Below, piece after piece: positions 1 to 8,420 of a stretch of 64,000 nt of DNA; the stretch's first letter is position 1, and each line of letters starts with the position of its first letter. The stretch lies in the NCBI RefSeq assembly GCF_031157315.1, contig NZ_JAVIFU010000008.1, positions 62,001 through 126,000 of the forward strand. Direction: 5' to 3'. Position numbers and translations under genes: made by a program. The DNA is from Paenibacillus sp. LHD-38. GTDB lineage: Bacteria > Bacillota > Bacilli > Paenibacillales > Paenibacillaceae. The notes beneath the pieces are model-generated. The model ran no database searches. It was not told where the DNA came from and saw nothing but the letters and a program-made list of their open reading frames with translations.

Positions 1-3000
1 CGGAGGCATTAGCCGAGCTTGGCAGCAACGTGCGGGAGCAGCTCTCCGTCAATGTGTTAGGGAAGGATTGGCCGATCAAATCGGCAGCATTGAAGTCAGG
101 CGATTCTAAAACAATCCAAATCGAGTTTGAGTATCCGATGTATTCCCAGGATGCGCCCATGGCCAATATCGGATATACAGGCGGCGGAGCCCTTGTGTAT
201 GATGCAACCAACCAGCCGGTAAAAGAATTCTATCTTGCGATAAAAAACAATTCAACTTATCAGATAGAAACTCCGTGGGCAAGCCAGGTAGATGCAAACA
301 ATCCCTTGCCGGAATACCCAAGACCGCAGATGGTCCGTGATCAGTGGCTTAACCTTAATGGGAAATGGGAATTCCAGCCTGCGAAAGAGGGAGATTTGCT
401 TCCAACAGGCAAAAAACTTAATGAAAACATCATTGTACCATTTGCAGTGGAATCCAGACTTTCAGGCATCCAGCGCCAAGAACAGTTAATGTGGTACAAG
501 AGAAACTTCACCGTACCGCAAAATTGGAATGGACAACATGTGAAATTGAATTTTGGTGCAGTTGATTATGAAACGGATGTGTATGTGAACGGAACAAAGG
601 TAGGAAGCCATAAAGGCGGATTCACCTCATTTAGCTTCGATATAACGGATCAGCTGAAACCTGGGGAGAATGAATTGATCGTTCATGTACTCGATTATAC
701 GGATACCAAAGGGGATCAAATCAAAGGTAAGCAAACGGTAGTTCAACCAGGAGGCATTTGGTATACTTCGGTCTCTGGTATTTGGCAAACGGTATGGCTG
801 GAGCCTGTCGCTAACGCAAGCATTGAACGGATGGATATGGTGCCGGATATTTGGAATGGCCAATTGAAGTTATCGGTAGATACTGTAAATGGAGCAGGTA
901 AAACAGTAGAAGCTGTGGCTCTAATGAATGGCGTTGAAGTCGGCTGCATCAGCGGAGGCGCCGATGAAGAGCTGCTGCTTCCGGTACCAAACGCGAGATG
1001 GTGGACACCGGATGATCCGTTCCTCTACGATTTAAAAGTATCATTGAAGGATGGCGGAACGGTAGTCGATAAAATTGACAGCTACTTCGGTATGAGGGAA
1101 GTAAAACTGGAGAAAGTCGATGGAATCCAACGTCCTTTGTTGAATGGTAAATTCGTGTTTCAGATGGGGACTTTGGATCAGGGCTACTGGCCGGATGGCC
1201 TTTATACAGCCCCAACAGACGAAGCGCTGAAATTTGATATTGAAGCTGAAAAGCGTATGGATATGAACATGATCCGCAAACATATTAAGATTGAACCGGC
1301 CCGTTGGTATTACTGGGCAGATAAACTGGGTCTTCTCGTTTGGCAGGACATGCCGAGCGGAACGAGTAGAGATGTTTCGGCTCAACCGCAATACTACAAA
1401 GAATTCGATGAGATGATAAAGCAATTACAGAATTCCCCATCCATTATCGTATATGTTGTGTTTAATGAAGGGTGGGGTCAATTCGACAATGGCGGGGATT
1501 ATACCAGGGAAGCTATCGCACATGCGCTAAATGCGGACCCGACTCGTCTCATTAACGGTGTTACGGGGTGGTATGATGCGGGAGGCGGAGAAAACGAATC
1601 CAAAGCGGGCCATTTCTTGGATTGGCACAGGTATCCTGCACCGGATTCTCCCACACCTTCGGAATACCGGGCGGCAACACTTGGAGAATATGGGGGGTTA
1701 GGCCTTCGAGTGCCAGGGCATGAATTCAGTCCTTTGATCGTTTACTCTGAACTACTAATGAAGAGTAAGGAAGAGTTAACGGATAAGTATATTAGTTATA
1801 TTAATATGGTTAAAAAAATGAAAGATAAACCCGGACTCAGTGCGGCGGTGTATACGCAAATCGCGGATGTGGAGTACGAAATAAATGGATTATTAAGTTA
1901 TGACCGCAAAGTGGAGAAGGTTGACTTCGCGCGCGTTGCCGCAGCGCATAGGGAATTAATCGGGAATAGCAATAAATCCGATCTAATGAACAACATCAAC
2001 GCTGCGAAGCAAATTCGTGACAATGCAGCAGTAGGGGATGGCCCAGGACAGTATAAGCAGCAAGTAATCCATGATTTCTCTGCTGCTATCGCAAACGCCC
2101 AGGTTGTCTATGACAACGCTCAAGCCACCACGGATGGTATTAAGGTAGCAATAGATGCTTTAAATGCGGCTGTCAAACAATTTCGCGCCAAAATCAACAA
2201 TCCTTTGCCTTTCATTGAGAAGTTTGACGATTTGAACGCAGAAGGTTGGACGACTTATGGCGGCGAGTGGAGTGCTGCCAGCGGTGCGTACTCCGTGATT
2301 AACGGAGAAGGCTTTAAAGCGGTTGCTAATGATATTAACTTCCAAGATTTCACTTACGAAACGGATGTTTCTATGAGTGCCAGCCCCAATTTAGCCAATG
2401 CTGGCGTTATATTTAGGGTTACTAATCCGACTGTTGGCAGTGATAACCTGCAGGGATATTATGCTGGTATTACACTAGCGGGGCGAGTTCAGCTAGGCAG
2501 GCTTGATAACAATTGGACAGAACTGGCGAATAAAGCAGCCCCGCCGATCGGCGTAGATACCGTATATCGGTTGAAAGTTGTGGCCAAGGGACCGAACATT
2601 GAGGTTTATGTCGATGATACACTTGTGGTAAGCGCTGTAGACAATACATTTTCAGAAGGTGCTATCGGACTTCGAACCTATAAGGCTAACGTAACGTTCG
2701 ATAACATTAATGTGACTGAAATGGAAGATACGGTTAAGCCAATTGAGAGCATCGTCATCAATGGTGATTCTGCGATTACGGCTAGCGGCGGCACGCTTCA
2801 ATTAACAGCGCAGGTTTCTCCTTCGGATGCCACGAATTCAGCAGTCACTTGGTCTGTAGAAAATGGAGCGGGAAGGGCAACCATTAATGAGTCAGGACTA
2901 TTAACAGCTGTGAGCAATGGTACGGTAACCGTGAAAGCAGCTGCGAAAGATAATTCTGGAGTCACGGGAACCAAAACCGTTGTAATTAGCGGACAGACGC

Positions 3001-3596
3001 AACTAAGCGATAGCATGACATTGGATGGCGCTGGCAGTGTAAAAGAAGGTTCGACGTTTACAGTTAAGTTAGGTGTATCGAATGTAACAAACGATGTGTT
3101 CGCTTCTGATATTACGATGAACTATAATGCAGATTTGTTTGAGCTTCAGGAAGTAAGCTCTGCTGCGGACGGAATAGAAGTTGTGAAGTATGCTGATGAA
3201 GGGAAAGGCAGTGTTCGCATGGTACTGGCGTACATTGGTGAAGAGACTCAAAGCAAGCAGGAGTTACCGCTTGTTCACGTAGTATTTAAAGTGAAAGGGT
3301 CTCCTAATTCATCTGGTAAAGTTTCGGTGATTCATGCAGTGATGGCCGATGGGGAAGGCAAGGAGACTGAAGCTGCTCCCGCTGAGCTTGCTGTGAGGAT
3401 TGAGGGCAACGGTTTAGACGGCGACCTGAACCATGACGGTAAATTCTCGATTGGTGATATAGCGATCGTTGCCATCCATTACGGCAAAGACAGTAACAGT
3501 CCGGACTGGAACGTTGCAAAAACCGCTGATTTGAATGGCGATGCTAGGGTAGATATTGAAGATCTTGCAAAAATGGCGCAGAAGATCTTTTCGTAA
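1..3596 (+). CDS. Secreted modular GH2 glycosidase with cohesin-like and dockerin modules, 5' truncated by the window
   Basis: The reading frame (codons starting at base 3) is open to the left edge, so the N-terminus lies outside the window; a GTG at 30 is only the first possible start inside it. Numbering from that GTG gives 1188 residues. In order: GH2 sugar-binding domain (about 105-260), immunoglobulin-like linker, TIM-barrel catalytic domain (about 360-650) with the acid/base in VVFNEGWGQ (E480) and nucleophile in LGEYGGLG (E553), a helical FIVAR-like segment (about 655-720), a concanavalin/LamG-like domain (about 725-900), a Big_2 immunoglobulin domain (about 905-985), a cohesin-like domain (about 990-1120) and two dockerin calcium-loop repeats (DLNHDGKFSIGD and DLNGDARVDIED). 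The known family activity is a beta-galactosidase, glucuronidase or mannosidase type retaining hydrolase; the substrate cannot be told. The dockerin suggests attachment to a cohesin-bearing partner at the cell surface. Confidence 0.85.
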   Translation, partial: EALAELGSNVREQLSVNVLGKDWPIKSAALKSGDSKTIQIEFEYPMYSQDAPMANIGYTGGGALVYDATNQPVKEFYLAIKNNSTYQIETPWASQVDANNPLPEYPRPQMVRDQWLNLNGKWEFQPAKEGDLLPTGKKLNENIIVPFAVESRLSGIQRQEQLMWYKRNFTVPQNWNGQHVKLNFGAVDYETDVYVNGTKVGSHKGGFTSFSFDITDQLKPGENELIVHVLDYTDTKGDQIKGKQTVVQPGGIWYTSVSGIWQTVWLEPVANASIERMDMVPDIWNGQLKLSVDTVNGAGKTVEAVALMNGVEVGCISGGADEELLLPVPNARWWTPDDPFLYDLKVSLKDGGTVVDKIDSYFGMREVKLEKVDGIQRPLLNGKFVFQMGTLDQGYWPDGLYTAPTDEALKFDIEAEKRMDMNMIRKHIKIEPARWYYWADKLGLLVWQDMPSGTSRDVSAQPQYYKEFDEMIKQLQNSPSIIVYVVFNEGWGQFDNGGDYTREAIAHALNADPTRLINGVTGWYDAGGGENESKAGHFLDWHRYPAPDSPTPSEYRAATLGEYGGLGLRVPGHEFSPLIVYSELLMKSKEELTDKYISYINMVKKMKDKPGLSAAVYTQIADVEYEINGLLSYDRKVEKVDFARVAAAHRELIGNSNKSDLMNNINAAKQIRDNAAVGDGPGQYKQQVIHDFSAAIANAQVVYDNAQATTDGIKVAIDALNAAVKQFRAKINNPLPFIEKFDDLNAEGWTTYGGEWSAASGAYSVINGEGFKAVANDINFQDFTYETDVSMSASPNLANAGVIFRVTNPTVGSDNLQGYYAGITLAGRVQLGRLDNNWTELANKAAPPIGVDTVYRLKVVAKGPNIEVYVDDTLVVSAVDNTFSEGAIGLRTYKANVTFDNINVTEMEDTVKPIESIVINGDSAITASGGTLQLTAQVSPSDATNSAVTWSVENGAGRATINESGLLTAVSNGTVTVKAAAKDNSGVTGTKTVVISGQTQLSDSMTLDGAGSVKEGSTFTVKLGVSNVTNDVFASDITMNYNADLFELQEVSSAADGIEVVKYADEGKGSVRMVLAYIGEETQSKQELPLVHVVFKVKGSPNSSGKVSVIHAVMADGEGKETEAAPAELAVRIEGNGLDGDLNHDGKFSIGDIAIVAIHYGKDSNSPDWNVAKTADLNGDARVDIEDLAKMAQKIFS

Positions 3597-3625
3597 AGCT
3601 AAAGGGACGCTTTAGTTAAACAACC

Positions 3626-3661
3626 AAGGAGCAGTTTGCTATGGCAGCTGTTCCTTTTCTT
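3626..3661 (+). terminator. Intrinsic terminator after the GH2 gene
   Basis: Arms AAGGAGCAG (3626-3634) and CTGTTCCTT (3648-3656) pair with one G-U, followed by TTCTTTATT. It sits 30 bases after the GH2 stop codon. Confidence 0.75.
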
Positions 3662-3662
3662 T

Positions 3663-3909
3663 ATTAACATAACTGGCGGATTGCCACAGTACCTGGCATG
3701 TTCATATTCATGTATTTATGTATTAAATTGGATAAATTATAATAGGATTTTATTGCATTTTAGTATACAAAAGTATAGCAAGTATTCTAATTATAATTAA
3801 GTAATAAATATTTCACTTCTATAAATTATATATAAACTGTTTTAGAATAAAGAAGTCTTCTTAGAATAGAACTGTTTAATTCAAATCGTTTAATAGGAGG
3901 AAATAGATC
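3663..3909. other. AT-rich intergenic region upstream of the aldo/keto reductase gene
   Basis: No reading frame here looks coding. The stretch is very AT-rich from about 3700. It holds a weak promoter-like pair (TTGCAT about 3753, TATAGC about 3774, short spacing) and two copies of TTAGAATA around 3842 and 3861 flanking GAAGTCTTC. I see no structured RNA. The promoter of the two-gene operon at 3910 probably lies here, but no pair of boxes is convincing. Confidence 0.35.
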
Positions 3910-4848
3910 ATGAAATATCGGAAATTAGGCGGGACTGGCTTAAAGGTCAGTGAAATCAGCTTGGGGAGCTGGCTTACATACGGTGGATACGTCGAGCGTG
4001 AAAATGCGGTCAATGCCATTAAAACGGCATACGACCTCGGCATCAATTTTTTTGACACGGCGAACGTATACGAGCGGGGTGCGGCTGAGGAATTGGTTGG
4101 GGAAGCGTTGAAAGCATATCCGCGCGAATCCTACGTGCTGGCGACAAAAGTGTTCGGGCAGATGGGCGATGGACCGAACGACCGCGGACTGTCCCGCAAG
4201 CATATCATCGAGCAGGCGAACGCCAGCCTGAAGCGGCTCGGCCATGATTATGTAGACATCTATTACTGCCACCGCCATGACCCCGAGACGCCGCTGGCGG
4301 AAACGCTCCGGGCGATGGACGACCTGGTGCGCCAGGGCAAGGTGCTGTATATCGGCGTCAGCGAATGGCAAGCCTCTCAGATAGCGGAAGCGCTGGGTGT
4401 TGCCGACCGCTATTTGCTGGATCGTATCGTCGTGAACCAGCCGATTTACAACATGTTTGACCGTTACATCGAGAAGGAAATTATTCCGCTTGGCGAACGT
4501 TCCGGCATCGGGCAGGTGGTGTTTTCTCCGCTCGCGCAAGGCCTGCTGACGGGCAAATATACGTCCGCCTCTGACATTCCGGTTGATAGTCGCGCCGCCA
4601 AGCTGGATTGGGTGCGCAAAGGCATTACCGACGAGAAGATAGGGAAGGTCCGCAAGCTGGAAGGCATCGCCGGAGAGCTCGACATTACCGTCGGCAACCT
4701 GGCCCTAGCCTGGATTTTACGACAGTCCAACGTCGCGAGCGCATTGGTCGGCGCAAGCCGTCCTGAGCAGGTGACGGAGAATGCCAAAGCGTCGGACATC
4801 GAGCTTGACCAAGATGTATTGAACAGGATTGAAGAGATATTGAACTAG
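3910..4848 (+). CDS. Aldo/keto reductase (AKR6/potassium-channel beta-subunit-like)
   Basis: The 312-residue protein has the normal family length and should be a cytoplasmic NADPH-dependent oxidoreductase with a TIM-barrel fold. The catalytic tetrad is visible: D49 and Y54 in FFDTANVYERG, K80 in LATKVFG and H121 in YYCHRHD. The C-terminal cofactor part (ILRQSNVASALVGASRPEQV) is also typical of this branch, as in L-glyceraldehyde-3-phosphate reductases. The start is supported by AGGAGG 10 bases upstream. The epimerase gene follows after 50 bases in the same direction, so the two probably share a transcript and may act on the same sugar or aldehyde. The substrate is not predictable from sequence. 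Confidence 0.88.
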   Translation: MKYRKLGGTGLKVSEISLGSWLTYGGYVERENAVNAIKTAYDLGINFFDTANVYERGAAEELVGEALKAYPRESYVLATKVFGQMGDGPNDRGLSRKHIIEQANASLKRLGHDYVDIYYCHRHDPETPLAETLRAMDDLVRQGKVLYIGVSEWQASQIAEALGVADRYLLDRIVVNQPIYNMFDRYIEKEIIPLGERSGIGQVVFSPLAQGLLTGKYTSASDIPVDSRAAKLDWVRKGITDEKIGKVRKLEGIAGELDITVGNLALAWILRQSNVASALVGASRPEQVTENAKASDIELDQDVLNRIEEILN

Positions 4849-4898
4849 AATTTTTTAAGGCTAGAAAACGTACATCATGAAGACGGAGGGAAAATTGC

Positions 4899-5747
4899 AT
4901 GTCTAAAGTAGTCGTTACGGGAGGAAGCGGCATGCTTGGCCGCTGGGTAGTCCGGCATTTCGTGGAGCAAGGGTACGAGGTGTTAAACGCAGATACCCGC
5001 CAGCCGGAGGAGCCGCTGTGCCCTACGCTCATCGTGGATCTTGAGGATCTGGGCCAAACGTATGGCGCTCTTGCCGGGGCCGATGCGGTCGTCCATATGG
5101 CTGCCATTCCCAGAGCGGGCATGGCACCGCCCGAGGTGACTTTCCGCAATAACGTCATGTCGACTTACAATGTGCTGGAAGCAGCGGCAGGCCTCGGTAT
5201 CCGTAAATCAGTCATCGCTTCCAGCGAGTCATCGTACGGTATCTGCTTCGCGGTCCATCCGATCGGCCCGCAATATGTGCCGATGGATGAAGCGCATCCG
5301 CAGCTGCCGCAGGACAGCTACGGCTTGTCCAAGATCGTGAACGAAGCGACCGCGGATATGTTCCACCGCAGGACAGGCATGCAGGTTGTGTCGCTGCGCC
5401 TAGGCAACGTGATTCCGCCTGAATGGTACGAACGGTTTCCATCGTTTATTCATAATCCAAAGGAACGCGAACGCATCCTGTGGAGCTGCATCGACACCAG
5501 GGACGCCGCAGAAGCATGCCGTCTGGCAATCGAGGCGGAAGGGCTTGGCTCGGTAGCGCTGAATCTGGCGTCAGATGAGTCCAGCATGGACATGCCAAGC
5601 CGCGAGCTGATGGCCGCGAGTTATTTGGAAGTCACCGACTTCCGAACACCGCTCAGTGGGTACGAGTCGTTGCTTAGCAGCGAGAAGGCGAAACAGCTGC
5701 TTGGCTGGCAGCCAAAGTACAAGTGGCGTGAACAGTTGGGCATGTAG
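4899..5747 (+). CDS. NAD(P)-dependent epimerase/dehydratase (extended SDR)
   Basis: The protein has 282 residues. A Rossmann nucleotide-binding motif TGGSGMLG lies at residues 7-14, and an acidic residue (NADTR) follows the second strand, which favours NAD. The catalytic YxxxK motif appears as DSYGLSKIVNEA, and the preceding SSESSYG supplies the active-site serine. This is the extended short-chain dehydrogenase fold used by nucleotide-sugar epimerases and sugar dehydrogenases; in its length and the short C-terminal half it resembles uronate dehydrogenase-like members. An AAGACGGAGGG ribosome binding site precedes the ATG. It follows the aldo/keto reductase and is closed by a strong terminator, so a two-gene carbohydrate redox operon is likely. 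Confidence 0.85.
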   Translation: MSKVVVTGGSGMLGRWVVRHFVEQGYEVLNADTRQPEEPLCPTLIVDLEDLGQTYGALAGADAVVHMAAIPRAGMAPPEVTFRNNVMSTYNVLEAAAGLGIRKSVIASSESSYGICFAVHPIGPQYVPMDEAHPQLPQDSYGLSKIVNEATADMFHRRTGMQVVSLRLGNVIPPEWYERFPSFIHNPKERERILWSCIDTRDAAEACRLAIEAEGLGSVALNLASDESSMDMPSRELMAASYLEVTDFRTPLSGYESLLSSEKAKQLLGWQPKYKWREQLGM

Positions 5748-5789
5748 CCTGTCAAGTTCTAAGGTGAAGGCAGTCAAAAAGCTTGTCTG

Positions 5790-5830
5790 AAAGCTGATAC
5801 CGATGCTCCATCGGTGTCAGCTTTTTCAAT
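5790..5830 (+). terminator. Strong intrinsic terminator after the epimerase gene
   Basis: A 15-bp stem, 5791-5805 with 5809-5823 (AAGCTGATACCGATG against CATCGGTGTCAGCTT, one G-U), has a three-base loop and is followed by TTTCAATTT. Confidence 0.9.
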
Positions 5831-5907
5831 TTAATCTGGATTATGGCATTCGAACAGAATTAGACCATTATGGAGTTGATAGCTTTACAAGCTTAATGAT
5901 GCAAATC

Positions 5908-5956
5908 AAAAAGATCGCAAGCCGAATGCCTGGGGGCAAACAGCTGCGATCTTTTT
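5908..5956 (-). terminator. Terminator of the polyphosphate/CotH operon
   Basis: The arms AAAAAGATCGCA (5908-5919) and TGCGATCTTTTT (5945-5956) are perfectly complementary, 12 bp. On the minus strand the right-hand A-run reads as a T-run, so this closes the operon ending at 5983. It could also act on plus-strand read-through. Confidence 0.75.
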
Positions 5957-5982
5957 GAAAATATAAGAAAGTATTGATCAAG

Positions 5983-6438
5983 TTATAGTCGTTTACGTTT
6001 GAAAAGGACAATGACCGCGCAGGAGAGTAGCAGGATAATAAGCGCGATGCCGGTTGCCGCAGCTTCCTTTGGACTACCTTGTGCTTCGGCCTGGGTCTGC
6101 TGCGCGCCCGGACCGCCGAAGCCGCCCATATCACCGCCCATATCACCGCCCATACCGCCTTGCCCATTCGGCCGTTGGCCGCCAAAGCTGCCCTGCATGC
6201 CACCCTGCTGGTCAGGCATTTGGCCATCTGGCGGAACCATGCCTTCGCCTCCAGGCGGTGCCTGTCCATTAGCGCCATTGGTGCCGGCAGCGCCTTGCCC
6301 GTCTGGTGCTTCGCCTTGCGCAAACGCTCCTGGTGCTTCCGCATTGCCGTTCGGCGTATTGGCCTGTGCCCCGTCCTGCTGGTCGTTAGGCCGTTGGCCG
6401 CCAAAGCCGCCACCCATGCCGCCTCCGCCCATGTGCAA
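5983..6438 (-). CDS. C-terminal part of the CotH-kinase protein, in a shifted frame: Gly-rich tail and membrane anchor
   Basis: The 151-residue frame opens with HMGGGGMGGGFGGQRP, continues as a Gly/Gln/Pro/Asn-rich low-complexity region and ends in a transmembrane helix (GIALIILLLSCAVIVLF) followed by KRKRL. That is a typical membrane stop-transfer end. It lies one base out of phase with the upstream CotH frame and overlaps it by about 50 bases. The only candidate starts are TTG or ATG codons with no ribosome binding site in front, so I do not think it is an independent gene. Related CotH proteins of this kind often carry such a Gly/Met-rich tail and a C-terminal helix. I read it as the severed end of the gene at 6386-7684, through a frameshift mutation, a sequencing error or, less likely, programmed frameshifting. 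Confidence 0.7.
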   Translation of the reverse strand: MHMGGGGMGGGFGGQRPNDQQDGAQANTPNGNAEAPGAFAQGEAPDGQGAAGTNGANGQAPPGGEGMVPPDGQMPDQQGGMQGSFGGQRPNGQGGMGGDMGGDMGGFGGPGAQQTQAEAQGSPKEAAATGIALIILLLSCAVIVLFKRKRL

Positions 6439-7684
6439 GCTGCTGAGCGACAGAGCTCGTTTGCGTTTTATTGAAAGAAATGACTTGAGTTACACCCTGC
6501 TCGTATTGCTCATACGTGTAGAAGGAGGATGGGTCAGCCTCGACATAACTCGATATCATCGCTTTAATCTCAGCTATTCTCGCTTGAAAGTTCTCCTCTG
6601 CTAAATAGCCATTCAGTATGCTTTGTATGATTTCATGATATTTTTCCTTGTAGGCTTCAACCTTCAGCAGCTTATCGACGAGCGGGCGATCCGCTACTGT
6701 TCCAGTAGTAGGTTCATCAATCAGGACGCCGGATCCGCCGAATCCGCCGAAGGACATATTATAATCCCATGGTAAAATATTGAATAACCCGTCATCCTCA
6801 TATAAATAATAGTTATGCTTTTTCTCAGACAGGTAGCTGTCAAAGTTTCCGGCTACCGCATTCAGAGCGATAAATTTCAAGGCTTCATCCACGTCCAGCA
6901 CGCTCTCGTAATTCGTACCGTTGTTCAGCTCATCGAGCATATCCAGCAAAATATCATCGTTTGATTTTTCCGATTTCATATCGAGCCCGGTGTAGGCATC
7001 GATGGTTTCGAGCCAGTTAAGCTCGCTGCCGCTTCCGCCGTTTGCTTTGTATAACGCACCGTAAGCATTGCCGAAGTTGCGTTCGAGATACGCATCGCCA
7101 ATTTGCTCTACCGCCAAATAAAAACCCCAAAGCTCGCCGTTGACGTAAACATTCACATAGGAATATTTAGGCGTCGGAAGTCCCATTTGCTCAGCCAGCT
7201 CATACGATAAAAATTCACGCATATAAGAGGCATCGCTATAGTTGTTGTTCAAGTTGATTTTGCTTATTCCCTGAAGAGTCTGGTTGACGTACTCGTCAAA
7301 GGAAATTTTAAAGCTGTATCGATCGGAATCGGTCATTCTGACAACGCTGTTCAAGCTGAGATTTCCTTTTGTGCGTAAGCCGACGTTTTCAAGCTTTTGA
7401 CCGTTGTATTCGACAGTCGCTTCTTTAAATTCCTCGGCGCTGGCATTGTCCAGCATGCTTTGAAATTCTGTTTCATCGATCGTAATTTTGACATCAACGA
7501 CTTTATCCTTCGGAAAAACAGTCTCATCAAGCTTTTGCTCATCCGCTGATTGCTCATTATCGCTCGCATTTGTGCTCGCGCCTGTGAGGTTGAAGGATGT
7601 CTCCCCAAAGGAACATCCGGACAAACCGATAATCAGGAGAATAGAGCAAAGGCTCAATAAAAATAATTGAGCTCTCACTTTCAT
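6386..7684 (-). CDS. CotH-kinase domain lipoprotein (3' end frame-shifted)
   Basis: The protein has an N-terminal lipoprotein signal with lipobox LSGC (C24). The CotH domain runs from about residue 55 to 400 and shows the family signatures LNNNYSDASYMREFLSYELA, YVNGELWGFYLAVEQI and the metal-binding LPWDYNMSFGG. CotH proteins are atypical protein kinases; in Bacillus CotH phosphorylates spore coat proteins, while lipoprotein forms act outside the membrane. AGGAGGTG precedes the ATG. The last 20 or so residues (HGRRRHGWRLWRPTA) are out-of-frame translation of the Gly-rich tail, which continues one base out of phase at 5983-6438. It is the last gene of an operon with the VTC-domain and DUF4956 genes, an association that recurs in bacteria. 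The function of the trio is inferred, not proven. Confidence 0.85.
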   Translation of the reverse strand: MKVRAQLFLLSLCSILLIIGLSGCSFGETSFNLTGASTNASDNEQSADEQKLDETVFPKDKVVDVKITIDETEFQSMLDNASAEEFKEATVEYNGQKLENVGLRTKGNLSLNSVVRMTDSDRYSFKISFDEYVNQTLQGISKINLNNNYSDASYMREFLSYELAEQMGLPTPKYSYVNVYVNGELWGFYLAVEQIGDAYLERNFGNAYGALYKANGGSGSELNWLETIDAYTGLDMKSEKSNDDILLDMLDELNNGTNYESVLDVDEALKFIALNAVAGNFDSYLSEKKHNYYLYEDDGLFNILPWDYNMSFGGFGGSGVLIDEPTTGTVADRPLVDKLLKVEAYKEKYHEIIQSILNGYLAEENFQARIAEIKAMISSYVEADPSSFYTYEQYEQGVTQVISFNKTQTSSVAQQLAHGRRRHGWRLWRPTA

Positions 7685-7702
7685 TGAAGCACCTCCTGAT
7701 TA

Positions 7703-8419
7703 TTATGAGACATAATCACCGCTGTAGCTGATAAGCACGGCATTCCGTACGCCTGAAAGCTCAGTCAATTGGTTAATAAAGCGGCCGGTTTCGTCGCGAA
7801 GACGAACCTCAAGCGTCATTTCGATATTGCCCTGCGTCACTGATTTTTGTTTGACATTGTAACGCTTAACGATAGAGCCAATTTGCTTGTGCACGAGCTG
7901 CTCTGTTGCGTCGCTGTCACAGTTTACGACGAGCAGGTATGGCGATTCGACAGATCCGCCTTTGACGAAGAAGAACAGAATGAGACCAACAACGGTAGAA
8001 CCGATGACCGCTAACGTGAAGAAGCCTGCGCCTGTTACAATCCCTGCTACCGCAGCCCAGAACAAAAAGATAAGATCGGTTGGATCCTTGATTGGCGTTC
8101 TAAAACGTACGATGGAGAGCGCGCCGACCATACCGAGCGAGAGCACGAGGTTGGAGTTAATCGCAATAATGACGACGGAGGTAATCATGGTCATGCCGAT
8201 AAGCGACACATTGAAGCTCTTCGAGTAAAGCACGCCGCTGAAAATCCTTTTGTACAGCAGGAATATGAAGAAGCCAAGCAGGAAAGCGACACCAAGCGTA
8301 ATCAATATTTTGGATAAGCTAATGTCGGAAGAGAAGTTTTCGATCACTGATTTTTTAAGCACGTCTGCGAAGCTGGTGGTTGTCTCGGTCGTTGCGGCAG
8401 CAGTTGTTGTGGTTTCCAT
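7703..8419 (-). CDS. DUF4956 integral membrane protein
   Basis: The protein has 238 residues. After a Thr/Ala-rich N-terminus it has about four transmembrane segments (KILITLGVAFLLGFFIFLLY, a second near residue 75, then two around 118-155). Between them is the strongly conserved DUF4956 signature GALSIVRFRTPIKDP. A cytoplasmic ferredoxin-like domain of about 80 residues follows. Its biochemical role is unknown. The family is found next to VTC-domain polyphosphate polymerases and CotH kinases, as here, and is usually suggested to be the membrane partner of that system. The ribosome binding site GGGAGGA lies inside the last codons of the upstream VTC gene and the genes are one base apart, so translation is probably coupled. 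Confidence 0.9.
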   Translation of the reverse strand: METTTTAAATTETTTSFADVLKKSVIENFSSDISLSKILITLGVAFLLGFFIFLLYKRIFSGVLYSKSFNVSLIGMTMITSVVIIAINSNLVLSLGMVGALSIVRFRTPIKDPTDLIFLFWAAVAGIVTGAGFFTLAVIGSTVVGLILFFFVKGGSVESPYLLVVNCDSDATEQLVHKQIGSIVKRYNVKQKSVTQGNIEMTLEVRLRDETGRFINQLTELSGVRNAVLISYSGDYVS

Positions 8420-8420
8420 T

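Noticed and set aside
3940..4539. 199-codon minus-strand frame opposite the aldo/keto reductase gene
   Set aside because: It is antisense to a well-supported enzyme gene, and its protein has no recognisable domain.
5868..6604. Alternative frames on both strands over the CotH tail
   Set aside because: The Gly-rich, GC-rich tail keeps several frames open by composition. Only the frame with the MGGGG tail and transmembrane helix makes protein sense.
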